The notes under the pieces: model-generated
What the model was told of the DNA's origin: nothing
Seen by the model: only the letters and a program-made list of their open reading frames with translations
The model's database searches: none
Made by a program: the position numbers and the translations under genes
Assembly (NCBI GenBank): GCA_024734495.1
Contig: JALMQS010000075.1
Coordinates: forward strand, 5,936,832 to 6,000,831
Source of the DNA: Forficula auricularia
Lineage: Eukaryota > Arthropoda > Insecta > Dermaptera > Forficulidae
Length of the DNA: 64,000 nt
Reading direction: 5' to 3'
Shown: positions 11,632 to 23,187 of the stretch, one piece after another
How the letters are laid out: each line of letters opens with the position of its first letter
Numbering within the stretch: the first letter of the stretch is position 1

Positions 11632-12150
11632 TTTTTACTTTATCCAATGCTAAGCATTCTGATTTTTGATTTTTAAGTCAATTCTTCCACGTTTTCAGTA
11701 GAGGTTGCCAGTAATATTCAAAACATCAAAAATGGAATGTAATAAGGTTATTTCTCTAGTATTAGATAAGAATCGATCGTTATTTTTGATTTTAAGTCGA
11801 TTCCTCCACGTCTTCAGCAATGGTTACCAATAATAATCGAAGGGTCAAAAATCTAATGTAGGATTGTTATTCCTCAAGTATTAGATGAGAATCGATCGCT
11901 ATTTTTGATTTTAAGTCGATTCCTCCATGTCTTCACCAATGGTTACCAATAATAACCGAAATGTCAAAAATCGAATGTAGAATGGTTATTCCTCGACTGT
12001 TAAATGAGAATCGATCATTATTTTTTGAATTAAGTTCAACATGAACTGCAAATTGCAAGTGATATCTGATTAATAATAAAGGAATAAAGATATTAATATT
12101 TCAAATGAATTTGGATAAAGTTTAGCAACGATCCGTTGCAGTTTATTTTA
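11632..12150 (-). mobile_element. Short family-C element carrying satellite units
   Basis: Complete in miniature: TTTTTACTTTATCC at 11632 on the plus side, about three 119-bp units, then the reverse of the family-C start ending near 12150 (CGATCCGTTGCAGTTTATTT). No coding sequence. It shows that satellite units and the C ends travel together. Confidence 0.6.
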
Positions 12151-12419
12151 ATTTTTAAGGTGAAACAAGTGACCTTAGAAAACTAACTCATAGTAAATTA
12201 ATTTCTCAAAAAATATTTATTTACTTTCATCTTTATTAAAGAAGTTTCACCTTGCACCAACACCAGAATCTCTATTAATTATTCATTTGAATTCCCTAAA
12301 AATTCTTAAAATTAGTGCACTCTCTCCTTATTAACGACAAATAAAAACGTATAGGATATCTCAAGTATTTTGGAAGATATAATCATTCTTATGCTCCTAC
12401 AGACCTCTGGCCTCTTGAA

Positions 12420-12600
12420 TTCCCTGAGTGACGAGTCATTCAACTAGTAATACATATATTGGATACGGAACCCTCGGTATGCGAGTTACTCTCACACTTG
12501 GCCAACTTACCGGGTTTTGGGTTTCATTTCTGAGGGATGCCATAGTTGAAGAAAAAATTTCTCGGACCGGGGATAAAATATTATAATACTATCTATTGAT
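12420..12600 (-). repeat. Possible decayed tRNA-derived SINE
   Basis: The minus strand contains GTTGGCCAAGTG (A-box-like) and, about 40 bases on, GGGTTCCGTATCC (B-box-like), with CTCGCATACC between them. Spacing and order fit a tRNA-derived promoter. The tail is not recognised. Confidence 0.3.
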
Positions 12601-13046
12601 ATTTGTTATTCAAAAAAGATAGTTAATAATGTAGAAATAAGAACTTTATTATTTTTTTAGCTCATAGTGAGGTTCTAATTTTACTTTTCGTAAATTTTAT
12701 ACTTGAAAATATGTAAATACATAGCTACATAGTTACAAAAAGTGATATTATATATTAATATTTGTTTATATTTTTTCCTGGATAGATAATTAATATAAAA
12801 TCGTAATAAAGAGACAATATTCAATTTTTCTTTCGGATCGGTATCCAATCGATTTTTCTAGAACATTCAATCAGAAAGTTTGCAAGTAGAAAGATTTATT
12901 CTAATGGAAATGGAGTCGAAATTACAGCAAAATGATAGATCTATTTTTCGGAAATCTTGAAATCTAGTTCCAGATTCAAAATTTAAAATTAGCACTTTCA
13001 TTTTTCGAAAACTTCACAGTAGATTTTCCGATTTCTTATTTTAGAG

Positions 13047-13658
13047 AAAAATAAACTGCAACGGATCGTTGCTAAACTTTATCCAAATTCATTTGAAATA
13101 TTAATATGTTCTTGAGTAAAGTACATTAAAATATAATTTTACTAAAAACTTTATTTAACCTTTTTTGTGGTCCCCAAGGTACTTAATTAGGATATTAAAT
13201 TTCATCAAAATTGGTTAAGTCATTTTCAAGATATTTAGAAAAAACTAAAAAAGTACTGAAATAAAGTACTAATGTTTGTTGACCGATATGTACCAAAAAC
13301 TAATCAGCGCTTCATTTTGTTAAACTAATTGTAGGTTTTCAATTTCATTTCAATCAGCGCAAAGGTGTGGAAAAAATCGTGGACGAAAAAAACGATAACA
13401 CACACACATCCATCCATCCATCCGCACTGCACTTCCAAAAAAAATGGCACTTTTTGGCCTCTCGACGTGATTCCATGGTAATTTTTGGCAAAACCGTCAC
13501 GATGCTAAAATTCAATCTCATTGAATACTTCAATTCGTGACCTTAATTGAGTCTATGGGTTCCGATAGTCTTTACCTGAGGACCCTTTGAAGTCGCGCGC
13601 TTGCCTCGAGAGCGATTCCAATACTTTCTCCCATGCTTCGCATTGGATAAAGTAAAAA
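13047..13658 (+). mobile_element. Family-C element, full-length copy
   Basis: About 610 bp from ATAAACTGCAACGGATCG to GGATAAAGTAAAAA. It shares its body with 8340-8902 and, in reverse, 45409-46012. Both ends carry hairpins (GCAACG-GAT-CGTTGC; ATGC-TTC-GCAT). No terminal inverted repeat beyond a shared GGATAAAGT, no target duplication and no coding frame were seen, so the transposition class is unknown. Confidence 0.65.
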
Positions 13659-14840
13659 ATATCAGACCGAATTGGTGTGTATTTTCCATTATCTACATAA
13701 TTAATAGTATCAATGTTTTAAGGAATTTTATGACTTTATATTGGGCTCAGATTAAAGAACGATATGAGGAATGATAATTTATTTGTTAAAAGGGTCACGG
13801 ATATAATAATTTCTGACTATGCATTATCCATTGACATGTAAGAACGTGCAAAGATCTAAAAGATAAATCCTGTAAAAGTTTTAGTCCGAAGAGAAATTAT
13901 CAATTAATGTGATTGTTCTAGAAAACCCCAATTCCTTGACTCCTTGTGTAAACTTGGTTAGTGTCGTAGCATATAAATTGCTGAAATAATAAATAATTTT
14001 AGAAAATGAAAAAATGAGAAGAAGAATTTTTAAATGTTCGAAACTTCGTTATTTTATTTTTATTTTATTTTTATACTATATATAGCTGAGCTTTTAATTT
14101 TGCTTTTAGTGAATTTTATTCTTTAAAAATGCTTCACGTATTGTACAAATGGGCATTCATATTTCGAAAAAGGGAATAAATATATTTCTACATATAAATC
14201 TCAATGTTTTAAGGAAGTTTATGATTTTATATTGGGACACACTCATTGCATTGCTGGGCCACATGCGGTCCGCGCACTACGGACGATTGGACAGCGGTGT
14301 TCTATGAACATGAACAAAATAAAAAATTATCCGACAATTTCAATGTTCATTATTTCTTGTTTTGTTTTTCCAAGTTTTTAAATTAATTTTTAAATAATTA
14401 ATAACTGTGATGATTAATAAATCAGAGTCGTTGTAATACGGAAACTTAAGTCCTGAATTTTTTGCTTTCAAAAAAAGTAAATTAAATTAAAATGTTATTT
14501 TGCTGAGAAAAAATGGTCAAACACATTGGAAAATCGTTTTTCCAACCACTTTAAAAAGATTGCTCGGAACCTGCCTTTCCCCATAGATTTTCTTCAAATA
14601 CGTAAAGTTAATGGACAACTGGTTAAAATAGGTTTAATTTATAAAAAATAAATAAATAATAATAATATTTAGCTCAAATTATTTTTTCAAATGAGTTTTC
14701 TTAGTTATTACTTAGTGTCCATTTATCCATTTAATTCCGATGCGGTATGACTTTTATTTATATGTTTAATCCTTATATGTGATTCAGTTTAAATTGATGT
14801 ATGTATAAGTGTCTGATTACAGTTGGTTAAATTTTCACAG
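13659..14840. other. AT-rich DNA with a hAT-end-like patch
   Basis: At about 14250-14290 the sequence GGGCCACATGCGGTCCGCG resembles hAT termini, but no partner end was found. Otherwise nothing can be supported. Confidence 0.3.
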
Positions 14841-14915
14841 TGAGCTGGACCTCCTGCTTCGCGAGCCCGAATGTTACGATCGTATAAGCTTTGTTCAAGA
14901 GACATCAATCGGTTC
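14841..14915 (+). other. Exon-like segment, unidentified
   Basis: A 75-base patch much richer in G+C than its surroundings sits between TTTTCACAG (acceptor-like) and GTAAAGTA (donor-like). In one frame it is open and reads ELDLLLREPECYDRI and on to SFVQETSIG. No neighbouring exon was found and the family is not recognised. The minus strand is also open across part of it, and a repeat origin is possible. Confidence 0.25.
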
Positions 14916-15457
14916 GTAAAGTAGGATAAGGTAAATACGCGTATTTAGTTAATTCTACCTAGAATCGAGAAATATAACGAGTACCAGTTGTTATAAATAC
15001 ACTGTCGGTAAAATCAGCTTTTTCTTGACCAACCTAATACGAAGTGTTGAAGATCCTTTTAAAAAAGTTGAAATTGGCGAGTGTAGTAGTGTTAAGATTT
15101 CTGAGGAAAATCACGAGATCGTCTTCTACTGAATTCGTAAGGGATAAGTATGAATAATTTATGTCATAAGTCAGAAAAGTTGTATTCACCCCCTTAAGGT
15201 TTTCGTTTACGTCGTCAATTTCTATTTATAGGTACTATATAGTTTTAGCTGTATGTTTAAATTTAGAATCACCTGACCGTGAAATTGTTTAATGATTACG
15301 ATTTATACCCATGTTGCATATATACCTACCTGTAAGATTGGTTTCGCCTTAAATGATAGCCGAGGAGTGAACCGCGACCTAAAATCGTGTACACCTACTT
15401 CCACTTCCACTTTCATTTCCAAGTAGAAGACAATAGAATACAATAGATTATCTAATG

Positions 15458-16497
15458 CAGTGTTCCGCAAAGTGTGTGCCTCGGCACATTGGTGTCCGTG
15501 GTCATTAGTTGGTGTCCCGTGGAAAAATGTCAAGTTTTGTGAAGATAATGCACCTAGACATACATAACTGAGAGTTATGCGATCACCAAGAGATAGAGCA
15601 GCCTTATCAACGATTGCTCCAAATTTTGATCGCCTGTGCTCAATTAAGCAGGCTCACATTTTTCATTAAATATCTTTTCATATTATATTGATTTTAATAA
15701 TAAATAAATATTAAGGTAGTTGTTTCGCAATATGGGTTTTCTTAGGATTTTATTGAAATTAAGTCAGATTATTATTTAAATACTTCTGCATCGATTGGTG
15801 GCAAAACGAAATTTATAAACAATATATTTTCGGAGATATTAAATTCCAAAAATAGAGTTTTTCAGACTCTTATACATTGCACTACAAGGGATATAGGAAA
15901 GTTTACATACATATTTAATTATAATTAAGAAACTCTTCTTACCATTGTTATAAAAAACTAAACCAACATTAAACAATAACTAATACATTTTTTAAGAAAA
16001 TTTTAATTCATAGTTACACCACAGTTTCAGAGATAATAATTAATAAATAATGAAAAATTTACACTAAAAACAAGCTGGCAGCAACAAATTTATTTAACCT
16101 AAAAAGTGGGTTAACTTTAGTACTTTTTTGACGTTTTTCGCTTTAACCATTGTCGCAACAGCTTTCAATCGCTCATTAAGAACTTTTTTGTTTATAAATC
16201 GACCTTTATAATGTATTTTATCTGTCATTTCCATGATAAAAATACTCAATCGGACAATGTTGGCAGATTTGTCAAACGAGCACGGGATTGGCTAGTAGTG
16301 GTATATAAACAGCTAAATGTTTTGGGCTTATGAATTATGAATCCTTATTGTCTGTACTATATATTCTAGCATTAACTTTTTGGTAGTATTGTCGTGAAAC
16401 AACTACATTAAATAAACATTATTTTTTCTTTGGTGTTACTCTAAAATTTCTTGATTTGATAGGTATACCTTGAACACAAAAAGTTTGCGGAACACTA
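15458..16497. mobile_element. hAT element, non-autonomous
   Basis: Ends CAGTGTTCCGCAAAG and (reverse) TAGTGTTCCGCAAAC, with a perfect 8-base target duplication ATCTAATG at 15450-15457 and 16498-16505. No transposase. It is inserted in the MITE at 15361-16564 and itself hosts the TTAA-target element at 15711-16411. Confidence 0.85.
15711..16411. mobile_element. TTAA-target DNA element, copy 1
   Basis: Bounded by TTAA on both sides, with inverted ends GGTAGTTGTTTCGC and (reverse) TGTAGTTGTTTCACGAC. Its body matches 43694-44531 over most of its length. The TTAA target suggests a piggyBac-like mechanism. An ATTGGCTAG..TATATAAAC stretch near 16280-16310 looks promoter-like, but no transposase follows. 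Confidence 0.75.
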
Positions 16498-16572
16498 ATC
16501 TAATGAAGTCCAAAATAATTCCAAAGAAGGTGTACACCCATTTCCAATCGCGGTTCAGCCCTCGATGACAGC

Positions 16573-17211
16573 TATTGGCCTGGATTGCTTTTTGCAATAA
16601 GGTTCGATTCCCAACCAGATATGTATTAAAAATTACCCGAAATGTTTCGCATTTAGTAGAAGGCAATCTTTTGTGATTTTCCTTACCTTGATTCATCATT
16701 TGTATTTGGTTAATTAAACCTTCCTGGATAGCAGAGCCCCGGAAGTGGGGGTCCAAGAGCACTAGGTTCCGGACCTGCCGGACGTGACATGTTTTTTGAG
16801 ATATTAAAAGAAAATTCAAGTAATGTTATTTTAATTAAGTGATTACATAATTGCAAATATTTCTAGGACTTGCAGCATCTCTCTTCCTCTGTGAATACCA
16901 TTAGCTCTGTTGTAATTATCAGGGGTATGTTAGAAAAAAAATGCGTAGGCTGACTAGCTTTTTCCACTTAATAAAAAAACATACTTATTCCATAATAAGG
17001 GGCCGCTTCAGATTTTGGGCCCATGCTGAACAGTAATAGTCACATTTCATATTCCTTTTCATATATGAACTTATCTAAAACAGTGTTCATCTGGAATTTT
17101 TTCTCATTATAATTATCTCCTTTTAGGCTTCCCAATAAATTCAAGAAGAATGGAAGAATTTTTTAAATACAATCTAATCCGAGAATTGCAACACCTATGT
17201 ATTTACATTGC
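16573..17211. other. Unassigned DNA, possible SINE remnant
   Basis: GGTTCGATTCCCAACC at about 16601-16616 resembles a tRNA B box. A GC-rich patch at 16735-16790 has no recognised motif. The minus-strand frame 16436-16819 crosses a hAT end and is not a gene. Confidence 0.25.
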
Positions 17212-17440
17212 ATACCCTTGCATTACCGAATAGAAGAGGAGAAAGTGATCAAAAGAAAGGGTGGAGATGAAGATATCTTGTACTCTTGAGTTCTTGAAGG
17301 GCCGAAAATTAATATTCTAAAAAAAACCAAGCAGGGTGAGAATTTCAGAACCTTGAAGTAATCGTGACAAATGCATTATTATTTATTATCCATGAAATGG
17401 TTCGAAATTTCTCTAATTTGACTATGACTAGATTTGATTT
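17212..17440 (-). mobile_element. Degenerate LINE-A remnant
   Basis: The reverse complement resembles the LINE-A 3' UTR and C terminus (CCCTTGCATTACCGAA at 17214-17229 on the plus strand is the reverse of a family-A landmark). It is diverged and lies head-to-head with copy 3. Confidence 0.5.
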
Positions 17441-17451
17441 GATTTTAAACC

Positions 17452-17830
17452 CTTTCCCTTTTCTATGGATACTATCACGGCAGGTGCTCTGATGAGATAA
17501 AATCAGTAATTCCCCCAAATCATGCTTTGCGCAGAGAACGCGTTTTGCCGACTCCCCAAACTCTTTCGCGGTCAAATTAGAAAAGTGCCGGATCACTTCA
17601 TTCGCCAATACGTATGACTTCAAGGAACTGGAACTCTCTCCCAGCCTCCATCTTTCCCAGCACTTATAATCTTCAAACCTTCAAAACCCGATTGCATAAA
17701 CACCTATGTCTCCACCCTCTCACTTAATCAAATTTCCCTTCTCTTCGGTAATAAAAGAGTTTTTCGAGATACAAAGAAGCTGCATCTTTATTGGTGCGCC
17801 CCTTCTTGCATTCGATTGCATTAAAAAAAA
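17452..17830 (+). mobile_element. LINE-A copy 3, 5'-truncated
   Basis: Matches positions about 400-790 of copy 1, with scattered substitutions and small deletions and an A-tail at 17823-17830. The reverse-transcriptase C terminus is frameshifted. Confidence 0.8.
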
Positions 17831-18655
17831 TACCCATACATCTTTTCTTTTGTTTCCAAACCTTCGAGATCTATGAAATCAGGCGTACTAAGTATCACTC
17901 ATTATACCAAAGTGGTTTAAATAATTAATTTAAATTATTTGTATTGAGACTGAGAAAGGCCATATCTTCTAAAATGTTAACCCGAAAATGGCTTTTCCTT
18001 TGCTCAAAAGCAATTCCTTTGAACATAAAACGGAATGGAGTGGATGAGATTCTCAATTGAACATCTTGAAATGTAAGGACGATATAAAGTCTTGATGTTA
18101 ACGCAACTTAATCACTCTGAAAGAGGAGAATTAATAATAATAATAACAATAGCACAGAGATAGCAATTCGCTGTGCCGAGTTGAACTTCTCCCTGCATTT
18201 GTAATTTCTAAATACATCAAAAATGCTTCCACTTCGACTGATAAATAAATGAATTCTTTTAGGGAATCATTAACATTAAAATTTTATTTTTCAATTACAT
18301 GGCTTGTTTATCAGCCTGTCTGCCCGCCTCTCAACCCGCTCATTTAAATAAACATCTCAATTACCGATCTTCTCTTCTCTTTTCTTCTCTCCTCTGCCTC
18401 ATTTTATTCGCCCTGCATCTTTTTAGGCTCATTCAAATCATTTGCAAATGAAATAAAAAGATGCTCTGCAGAAAAACAAAAAAACAAATCCAATTTCCCA
18501 CTCGGAAGTTTAATTTATTTTTCTGTCAAATAGATATAATAAGGATTTTCCTTTTAAGAAATTTTCTTATTTAATATTACTTAAAAATAATTTCTTAATA
18601 TAATTATAAGTTGAAAAAAGGTTACACAAAGACCGTTTCAAAGATCTTAACTGTT
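17831..18655. other. AT-rich DNA, no gene recognised
   Basis: Contains a pyrimidine-rich tract (about 18360-18410, mostly CT). No exon or element end could be supported. Confidence 0.4.
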
Positions 18656-18970
18656 ATTAACCGACTTCAAAAAAGGAGGAGGTTCTCAATTCAACTGATT
18701 TTTTTTTTTGTCTATGTTACCTCATATCTCCGCCAATTTGGAACCGATTTTGATGATTTTTTTGCATTGGGTTTAGTCTAGCTTCCGATTGGTCTATCTC
18801 AGAGATGAAAAAGTTAATTTCATTTTGTAACCTCTAGGGTGGAAGAAATCAATGGCCTTAATAGTTGGAAACCGGATTTAGGACATAAAACCGGATATTG
18901 TGGTCCCAAGAGGTCAAAAAGGGGCCAAAAATCCATTAATCAGTGGGTATGTATGTACCTATGTGTGTAC
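18656..18970 (+). repeat. Family-E repeat fragment
   Basis: Begins AACCGACTTCAAAAAAGG and continues with AACCGATTTTGATGATTTTT, as in copies at 31262, 42779 (reverse) and 48238. It is cut by the Gypsy-1 insertion at 18971. Non-coding. Confidence 0.7.
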
Positions 18971-19116
18971 TGTAATAGTTGGCAATTAAATGAAACACGT
19001 TATTTATTTGAATCACAGGTTTATTCACTCGTGTCCTATATCAAGCTGCCCGCCTGGTTCAGGGCAGACCTCAGCTCTCTCCACATGTCTGTCCTTGCGC
19101 ATGCGCATATATTACA
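18971..19116 (-). repeat. Gypsy-1 3' LTR
   Basis: Starts TGTAATAG and ends ATATTACA on the plus strand. It contains the palindrome GCGCATGCGC minus one base (TGCGCATGCGCA), present in both LTRs. Confidence 0.95.
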
Positions 19117-19140
19117 TCTTCTCTCTTTTTTTTTTTTTTT
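19117..19140 (-). promoter_or_regulatory. Gypsy-1 polypurine tract
   Basis: On the minus strand a run of A followed by GAGAGAAGA lies directly upstream of the 3' LTR, where plus-strand DNA synthesis is primed in LTR retrotransposons. Confidence 0.75.
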
Positions 19141-19387
19141 TTATACAATGTAATACCCATATAATATAATTATTGTTACAATTTAAATATTACTTATTTA
19201 CAATATATACAATTTAATACCACTATGAAATATAGTTACAATTTTATTTACTTATTAATAACAACATTTAACAAAACTTCCAAAAATAAATTTTTCGTAA
19301 TGCTATTGGCATAGAACTTAATTTACCAAAAAAATTATATAATTTCAATTAATATACCTTATTAATTACCAATTAACATCGATCACT

Positions 19388-21532
19388 TTATATATATTCT
19401 AAGCGTTCAGGTGGATTTACCACCCTTCCACTCCTGGTTATTACTTTCTCAGTAACCTTGACGGGAGATTTATAATCAGAATTATCAAACTCCTTCACTT
19501 TATCCTCGTCCTCTATTAAAGCGTATGGGACGTCTATGGCCCTACTTAATTTTTTTAAGTCTTTTCTATTTCTTCTAAATAAAAATCCTCGATCATCCTT
19601 TATTATATACGACCTAGGAGCAGAATGCAATTCAACTACCTTTCCTGGTAACCAGCATTTTCTTCTATGATTCCAAACGCCAACTGGATCATTTATTTTG
19701 ATCTCCGGTAATGGCTTGGTATTTCTATTGAAATAAAATTTTTGCTTATTCATTTTTTCATTCAGTTTTTCTTTAACATCCAGTAATTTAGGTTTAAGCA
19801 ACTGTTCACAAATGGGTACCTTTGTTTTTAACATTCTATTAAAAAACAGCTCTGCGGGAGAAAAACCTAATTGTTTCAATGGACTATTTCTATATTGCAT
19901 TATGCTTACAAACATATCTTTACCCTCTTCCACTGATTTTTTTACAATGTTCTTAGCAATTTCAACGCCCTTTTCTGCTAAACCATTCGATCTCGGATAA
20001 TTTGGACTCCTGAATATAAAATCAAAATTCCACTCCTTAGCGAAATCTTTCAACAACGAGCTATTAAAAGGTACATTATCACTCAAAACAATGTCTGGCA
20101 CTCCATATTTTGAAAAAATTGATTTAAACTTCATGATCAGTTCACTAGCAGATTTATCTTTCAATAACACTAACTCGAGCCAATTTGAATATGCATCATA
20201 CAATACCAGATATGAATGATTGTAGATGGAAAAAATGTCGCAGCCAACTCTTTGCCAAGGCCTATCAGGCAATGGATACGGCCTAAGTGGCTCATTACTA
20301 TTTTTTCTTGAAAATTTTTCACAAATTCTACATTTCCCTATATATCTTTCAATATCTTTATAAATTCCTGGCCAATACAACAGCTGACGTGCTCTATTTT
20401 TCGTTTTTTCCATTCCAACATGGCCTTCATGTAATAGCATCAAGACTTTTTCCCTCAAATTTTTTGGAACGACTACTTTAAGTCCTAAAAATACAAGCCC
20501 TTGTGTCACTGACAACTCATTCCTGCATTTCCAATAGACTGATAAATATGAAGGGATTTTTTTCTTATCTGATGGCCAACCTTCTTCCAAATATTTTATT
20601 AATTCACAGAGCTCCTTATCATTAATAGTTTCCTTCTTAAATTCTATTTTTCTTTCTTCTGACATTGCCATTTGTGTTACTAATGAATTAATACTTAATT
20701 CAATTTCCTCACTCCAGTCACTATTTTCTTCTCCTAATGAAGCCCTCGACAGTGTGTCTGCCACTACTATGTCTGTCCCTTTTTCATATTTTAGCGTTAG
20801 ATTATAGGGGATTATTTTCATCAGCATCCTTTGCAACCTAGGAGTTAATTTTTCTAAATTTTTTAAGCATAAATTAATTAAAGGTTTGTGATCTGTATTT
20901 ATTAAAATATTTTTATGACCATAAATAAACGTATGAAATTTTTGACAAGCAAAAACTACCCCTAAAAATTCTTTCTCGATCTGAGCATATCGTTGCTCAC
21001 TCTTGTTTAAACTTCTTGATATAAAAGCAATTGGTTTGTTATTTTGGAATAAACACGCCCCTAGTCCATTTTGGGAAGCATCTGTTTGTATTACCACCGG
21101 TTCTTTTGGATTAAAAATCCCAAGCACTGGCGCCTTAATAATCAGTTCTTTTAATTCTTCAAATGAATTTTCACATTCTTTAGTCCATGCATATTTAGCC
21201 TTATCCCTAGTAAGTTCTCTAAGGGGAGCTGTTACAGCTGACAAATTTGGAATATATTTAGAGAGATATTTTGCCATTCCCAATAGTCTAAGTACTTCAT
21301 TTTTATCTTTAGGCTCTGGGAAATGTGTAATTGCACTAACATAATCCTTATCTGTTGACACTCCTTCACAAGAAAATATTTGACCCATAAACTTGACTTG
21401 TTGTTTTTTATATTGAATTTTATCTGGATTAAATTTAATATTATTTTTCAGCGCCACGTTTAACACAGCTTTTACTCTTTCATCATGTTCTTTTTCTGTA
21501 TTCCCTGTAATTATAATATCGTCAAAATACAC
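19388..21532 (-). CDS. Gypsy-1 Pol: RT (C-terminal half), RNase H, integrase
   Basis: A 714-codon open frame that copies and integrates the element. It begins in the middle of the reverse transcriptase: the catalytic YFDD is at residues 2-5, so the annotated first codon is a GTG inside the domain, not a real start. RNase H follows (VIQTDASQNGLGA about residue 148; TDHKPL). The integrase zinc module (HEGHVGMEKT..CRICEKF, about 368-405) is intact, and the catalytic Asp (GCDIF), Asp (LSDN) and Glu (NGLAEKG) are all present. The tail holds a GPY/F-like stretch (LPGKVVELHSAPRSY). It was separated from the upstream frame by one missing A in a run near 21578-21583. Confidence 0.9.
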   Translation of the reverse strand: MYFDDIIITGNTEKEHDERVKAVLNVALKNNIKFNPDKIQYKKQQVKFMGQIFSCEGVSTDKDYVSAITHFPEPKDKNEVLRLLGMAKYLSKYIPNLSAVTAPLRELTRDKAKYAWTKECENSFEELKELIIKAPVLGIFNPKEPVVIQTDASQNGLGACLFQNNKPIAFISRSLNKSEQRYAQIEKEFLGVVFACQKFHTFIYGHKNILINTDHKPLINLCLKNLEKLTPRLQRMLMKIIPYNLTLKYEKGTDIVVADTLSRASLGEENSDWSEEIELSINSLVTQMAMSEERKIEFKKETINDKELCELIKYLEEGWPSDKKKIPSYLSVYWKCRNELSVTQGLVFLGLKVVVPKNLREKVLMLLHEGHVGMEKTKNRARQLLYWPGIYKDIERYIGKCRICEKFSRKNSNEPLRPYPLPDRPWQRVGCDIFSIYNHSYLVLYDAYSNWLELVLLKDKSASELIMKFKSIFSKYGVPDIVLSDNVPFNSSLLKDFAKEWNFDFIFRSPNYPRSNGLAEKGVEIAKNIVKKSVEEGKDMFVSIMQYRNSPLKQLGFSPAELFFNRMLKTKVPICEQLLKPKLLDVKEKLNEKMNKQKFYFNRNTKPLPEIKINDPVGVWNHRRKCWLPGKVVELHSAPRSYIIKDDRGFLFRRNRKDLKKLSRAIDVPYALIEDEDKVKEFDNSDYKSPVKVTEKVITRSGRVVNPPERLEYI

Positions 21533-21567
21533 ATTGACTCCCGGAATATCTCCAAAAAGATCATAAT

Positions 21568-23187
21568 TTAATTTTGGAATACTTCACAACAGCTAGTTAA
21601 TCCAAACGGCAATCTTAAAAATTGATACCTCCCAAACGGAGATGTAAAGGTACACAAATCAGAACTTTCTTCATCTATCGGAATTTGGAGATATCCATCT
21701 TTCATGTCCAACACCGTAAAAAATTTATTTTTTCCCAATTTAATCGCAATATCATCAATCGTTGGAATTAAATAATGCTCTCTCCGAATTGCTTTATTTA
21801 TATCTCTACTATCAATGCATAATCTTAAGTCCCCATTGACCTTTTCTATTATTACTAATGGATTTAACCATTCTGTTGGCTTAGTCACTTTTCTAATAAC
21901 TTCCATTTTTTCCAACTCATTTAATTTATTTTTAAGCCTTTCGTGCAAAGCTAACGGAACTCTTCGAATGGGATGAATTTTCGGAACAATCGATTTATCT
22001 ACAGTGATATGATGTATCTGAGGAAACTTTCCTAATCCTTTGAAAACATCACTATAATAAGTCTTAAGGTCTTCCAACGTTTTAAAATGATCTAAATTAA
22101 CGCTATCTGTTCTTTTTATCAAACCTAACTCTACACAAGCTTCCAGACCCAAAAGAGGGGTCTCTAAACTTTCAATCACAACGAATCGTACTACACATTT
22201 ATTAGACTGAGATTCACAAATTAAATCAACCTCACCCATAGGTTTCCACTTAAATTTTGAATTTCCATATGAGTGCAAAGATACGTTAGTATTTTTTATA
22301 ACATTTTTAGATAACTTTAATTTTTCAAAAATATGTATCGGTAAACACGACACTTCCGCTCCAGAATCCAACTTAAATTCTATTTCACAGTTATTATTAA
22401 CTAAAATAATTTTCCTCCACACTTTGTCTCTCGAATAACGCTTATCATTAAATGTTTCCTTATTATTTAAAATAGTGTCTATAAAATAATCCTTATTATT
22501 TTTTTCTAAATTACACTCCACTATGTCTACCTTTTCCCCACATACCCGCGAGAAATGCCCTTTTCCATCACACTTCCAACACTTACTATTAAATGCTGGA
22601 CACTTCCGGAATTCACAATAAGAGCCGCATCTCCAGCAGCTGTTTCTCTTCCTTCCTTGGCCGTTCCGATCGGTAGTTGTAGAGGCGCCCCTATTTCTTG
22701 ACTCTTGACTAGTTGACTTTGTCCTTTTATAACCCGGAAGATTGGATTGAAAACTACTGCATAATTCTACCACCTCATCTTCTTGATTTGTTATTTTCTT
22801 TAAATGCACTTTCGTAGACTCAATCGATTTGCTGAGCCTAATGGCGTCCTCAAGAGACAATTTCGACTCTCGAAGAAGCCTTTCTTGGATTTGCTTATCC
22901 CGTACACCCAAAACCAGTCTATCTCTAACCATCTCCTCCGGTTTATCGAAGTCACACGATTTCACTTTTGTCTTTAAAGTTAAAATAAATGCATCTATAC
23001 TCTGCCCCACTTCTTGTACAATACTATTAAATTCAAATCGTTCAAAAATTACGTTTTCTTTAGGCGCACAATATTCCTCAAATAATTGGAGCACAACTTT
23101 GTATTTATCTTCTTGGTCCTTTTTTATTTTGAATGTATTATACAACTCCAAACCTTCGTCTCCAATACAATTGAGGAATATAGCCAA
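21568..23187 (-). CDS. Gypsy-1 Gag-Pol: capsid, zinc knuckles, protease, RT N-terminal half
   Basis: A 539-codon open frame. The first ~180 residues are capsid-like. Then come a cysteine-rich stretch (CWRCGSYCEFRKC) and a classical CCHC knuckle (CWKCDGKGHFSRVC), about 185-216. The aspartic protease active site is LDSGAEVSCLP near 275. The RT fingers and palm start near 400 (PIRRVPLALHERLKNKL, LDMKDGYLQIPID, LPFGLT) and stop at EVFQN, just short of the YFDD motif, because of a one-base loss in an A run. Gag and Pol share one frame, as in the Mag-like branch of Gypsy elements. The first Met is unlikely to be the true start, since the N terminus lies in the frame at 23124-23324. Confidence 0.9.
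   Translation of the reverse strand: MAIFLNCIGDEGLELYNTFKIKKDQEDKYKVVLQLFEEYCAPKENVIFERFEFNSIVQEVGQSIDAFILTLKTKVKSCDFDKPEEMVRDRLVLGVRDKQIQERLLRESKLSLEDAIRLSKSIESTKVHLKKITNQEDEVVELCSSFQSNLPGYKRTKSTSQESRNRGASTTTDRNGQGRKRNSCWRCGSYCEFRKCPAFNSKCWKCDGKGHFSRVCGEKVDIVECNLEKNNKDYFIDTILNNKETFNDKRYSRDKVWRKIILVNNNCEIEFKLDSGAEVSCLPIHIFEKLKLSKNVIKNTNVSLHSYGNSKFKWKPMGEVDLICESQSNKCVVRFVVIESLETPLLGLEACVELGLIKRTDSVNLDHFKTLEDLKTYYSDVFKGLGKFPQIHHITVDKSIVPKIHPIRRVPLALHERLKNKLNELEKMEVIRKVTKPTEWLNPLVIIEKVNGDLRLCIDSRDINKAIRREHYLIPTIDDIAIKLGKNKFFTVLDMKDGYLQIPIDEESSDLCTFTSPFGRYQFLRLPFGLTSCCEVFQN

Larger units (their letters stand above)
15361..16564. mobile_element. hAT-type MITE split by a later hAT insertion
   Basis: Ends CGAGGAGTGAACCGCG and CGCGGTTCAGCCCTCG, flanked by 8-base near-duplications ATGATAGC (15353-15360) and ATGACAGC (16565-16572). 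An intact relative lies at 23954-24119. The hAT element at 15458-16497 sits inside it. Confidence 0.8.

Noticed and set aside
16436..16819. A 127-codon minus-strand frame
   Set aside because: It runs across a hAT terminus and target duplication, so it is a chance frame over unrelated DNA.
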